The translations under genes and the position numbers were made by a program. The notes below the pieces were generated by a model. That model was not told the origin of the DNA and searched no databases. It worked only from the letters and a program-made list of their open reading frames with translations. A DNA stretch of 64,000 nucleotides from Clostridiales bacterium (GTDB lineage Bacteria > Bacillota > Clostridia > Lachnospirales > Lachnospiraceae), in assembly GCA_018365455.1 (NCBI GenBank), contig JAGZJZ010000026.1, positions 28,827 through 92,826 on the forward strand, read 5' to 3'. This document shows positions 63,017 through 64,000 of the stretch, piece after piece. Positions within the stretch are counted from its first letter, which is position 1. Each line of letters starts with the position of its first letter.

Positions 63017-63823
63017 TTACATCTTTACATACAATTTTATTAATATCATCCCTGCCAGATAAACCAGGAGGCAGATATATGCTGCATAATCCTGCTTCTT
63101 ATAAACCAGAGGTTTCATCTTCGTTCTTCCTTCACCTCCATGATAGCCCCGGGCTTCCATAGCCATTGCCAGATCATTCGCCCTGCGAAATGCGGAGATG
63201 AACAGCGGAACCAGCAGCGGAACCAGGTTCTTTGCCTTTTGTATCAGATTCCCATTTTCAAAATCAGCTCCCCTGGCCATCTGAGCTTTCATAATTTTAT
63301 CCGTTTCTTCTAACAAAATCGGAATAAACCGAAGGGCGATGGACATCATCATAGCTACTTCATGTACCGGTACACGCAGTTTATTCAGGGGACGCAGTCC
63401 TTTTTCCATACCGTCTGTCAATTGGTTCGGCGTGGTGGTCAACGTCATGACAGAAGATCCGATAATCAGAAATGCCAGACGAAGTGCCATAAAGACTGCC
63501 GTTTCGATTCCCTCCCGGGTAATCGTAAACTTCCATATTGTCAGAACCGGGGTTCCTCCCGTCAGGAACAGGTTAAAAACAACCGTGATCATGAGCAGGA
63601 TCATAATGGTCTTCAGCCCTTTTATCATAAATTTAAAAGGTACTTTTGACATCTTAATCACGACACCCAGGCAGACGGCAGCAAATGCATAAGCAATAAA
63701 CGACCGTACAATAAATAACGATACGATAAATACAATTGTACCAACTAATTTAGTCCTGGGGTCAAGACGGTGAATGGGAGATTTCACCGGATAATATTGT
63801 CCTAATGTAATATCTCTTATCAT
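63017..63823 (-). CDS. ecfT: Energy-coupling factor transporter transmembrane protein EcfT
   Basis: 268 aa. Start MIRDITLGQYYP and RLDPRTKL are typical; five to six membrane helices; the coupling helices carry two Ala-Arg-Gly motifs (KAQMARGADFENG, AMEARGYHGGEG) that dock the ATPases. Works with EcfA1/A2 and vitamin-specific S components. ecfA genes, expected upstream, are not recognisable in the 175 nt before the window end. Confidence 0.95.
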   Translation of the reverse strand: MIRDITLGQYYPVKSPIHRLDPRTKLVGTIVFIVSLFIVRSFIAYAFAAVCLGVVIKMSKVPFKFMIKGLKTIMILLMITVVFNLFLTGGTPVLTIWKFTITREGIETAVFMALRLAFLIIGSSVMTLTTTPNQLTDGMEKGLRPLNKLRVPVHEVAMMMSIALRFIPILLEETDKIMKAQMARGADFENGNLIQKAKNLVPLLVPLFISAFRRANDLAMAMEARGYHGGEGRTKMKPLVYKKQDYAAYICLLVYLAGMILIKLYVKM

Positions 63824-64000
63824 ATTTATAACCATTGCATATCACAGGATCTCCTGTAATACTGGCTTCCTTTCCATTTCTCAATTTTCTGGCAACAGGC
63901 ACTAGTACCTTGACAAAGTTATATAGTATATCGTACTGATTAATACACAACTGGATAAAGATGCTTAAGTTTTATTCTTGCATCCTCTGTCCGAAATTGC

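Noticed and set aside
63762..63950. 62-codon minus-strand frame overlapping the ecfT start
   Set aside because: It overlaps the conserved EcfT N-terminus in another frame and does not look like EcfA.
63940..63999. Possible C-terminal end of a gene entering from beyond the window (ends KHLYPVVY)
   Set aside because: Only 19 codons are visible, three frames are short here, and it is not recognisable as EcfA2.

Overview
The window looks like the chromosome of a gut-type Lachnospiraceae (Clostridia, low-to-medium GC, Gram-positive). This is inferred from the strong AGGAGG-type ribosome binding sites, the ecfT-truA / rplM-rpsI ribosomal neighbourhood, BspA-like surface proteins without LPXTG anchors, abundant sugar ABC importers with GH38 mannosidases, a GHKL/LytTR two-component pair and a Tet(M)-like translation GTPase. 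No rRNA, tRNA, CRISPR array, complete insertion sequence or prophage was seen.

Layout. 0-9.1 kb: a mannoside-utilisation locus, with a binding protein, two permeases and a GH38-like enzyme on the minus strand, divergent from a second GH38 alpha-mannosidase. 9.2-11.9 kb: a Bcp peroxiredoxin, an ASCH-domain protein whose promoter has the 19-bp spacer typical of MerR control, and a flavin-binding protein/MerR operon. 12.3-16.1 kb: a secreted multidomain phosphodiesterase-like protein. 16.2-30.3 kb: housekeeping and accessory genes (YoaK/DUF1275, LysR, P-type ATPase, phasin-like protein with UbiB kinase, PHP hydrolase, acetyltransferase, GreA, AraC, aldo/keto reductase) and a Tet(M)-like GTPase fused to a Rae1/YacP-type NYN nuclease. 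30.6-31.0 kb: a small type I toxin-antitoxin locus. 31.1-32.1 kb: rplM-rpsI with a perfect consensus promoter.

32.3-62.0 kb: about 30 kb of accessory genes lying between rplM-rpsI and truA-ecfT, which in many Firmicutes are adjacent. It holds (a) a BioB-like radical SAM enzyme with a NitT/TauT-type importer, (b) a ROK regulator plus an rbsD-rbsBCA-like importer and two zinc dehydrogenases for a pentose or polyol, (c) a LytTR/GHKL two-component system, (d) a 906-aa BspA-like surface protein, and (e) a compact Tad/Flp-like pilus operon that runs from a promoter just after truA down to a 2210-aa beta-helix surface protein. 62.2-63.8 kb: truA and ecfT.

The strongest candidates for something undescribed are the pilus operon, whose pilin-like proteins share an N-terminal M-K-x-x-[LI]-x-E-Y motif with almost no leader and whose TadA-like ATPase appears to start at ATT; the Tet(M)-Rae1 fusion; the radical SAM/ABC importer cassette; the type I toxin-antitoxin pair; and two loci where a gene's 3' end, including its stop codon, has been tandemly duplicated. 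All functional statements are by-eye readings of translated sequence; no database search was run.
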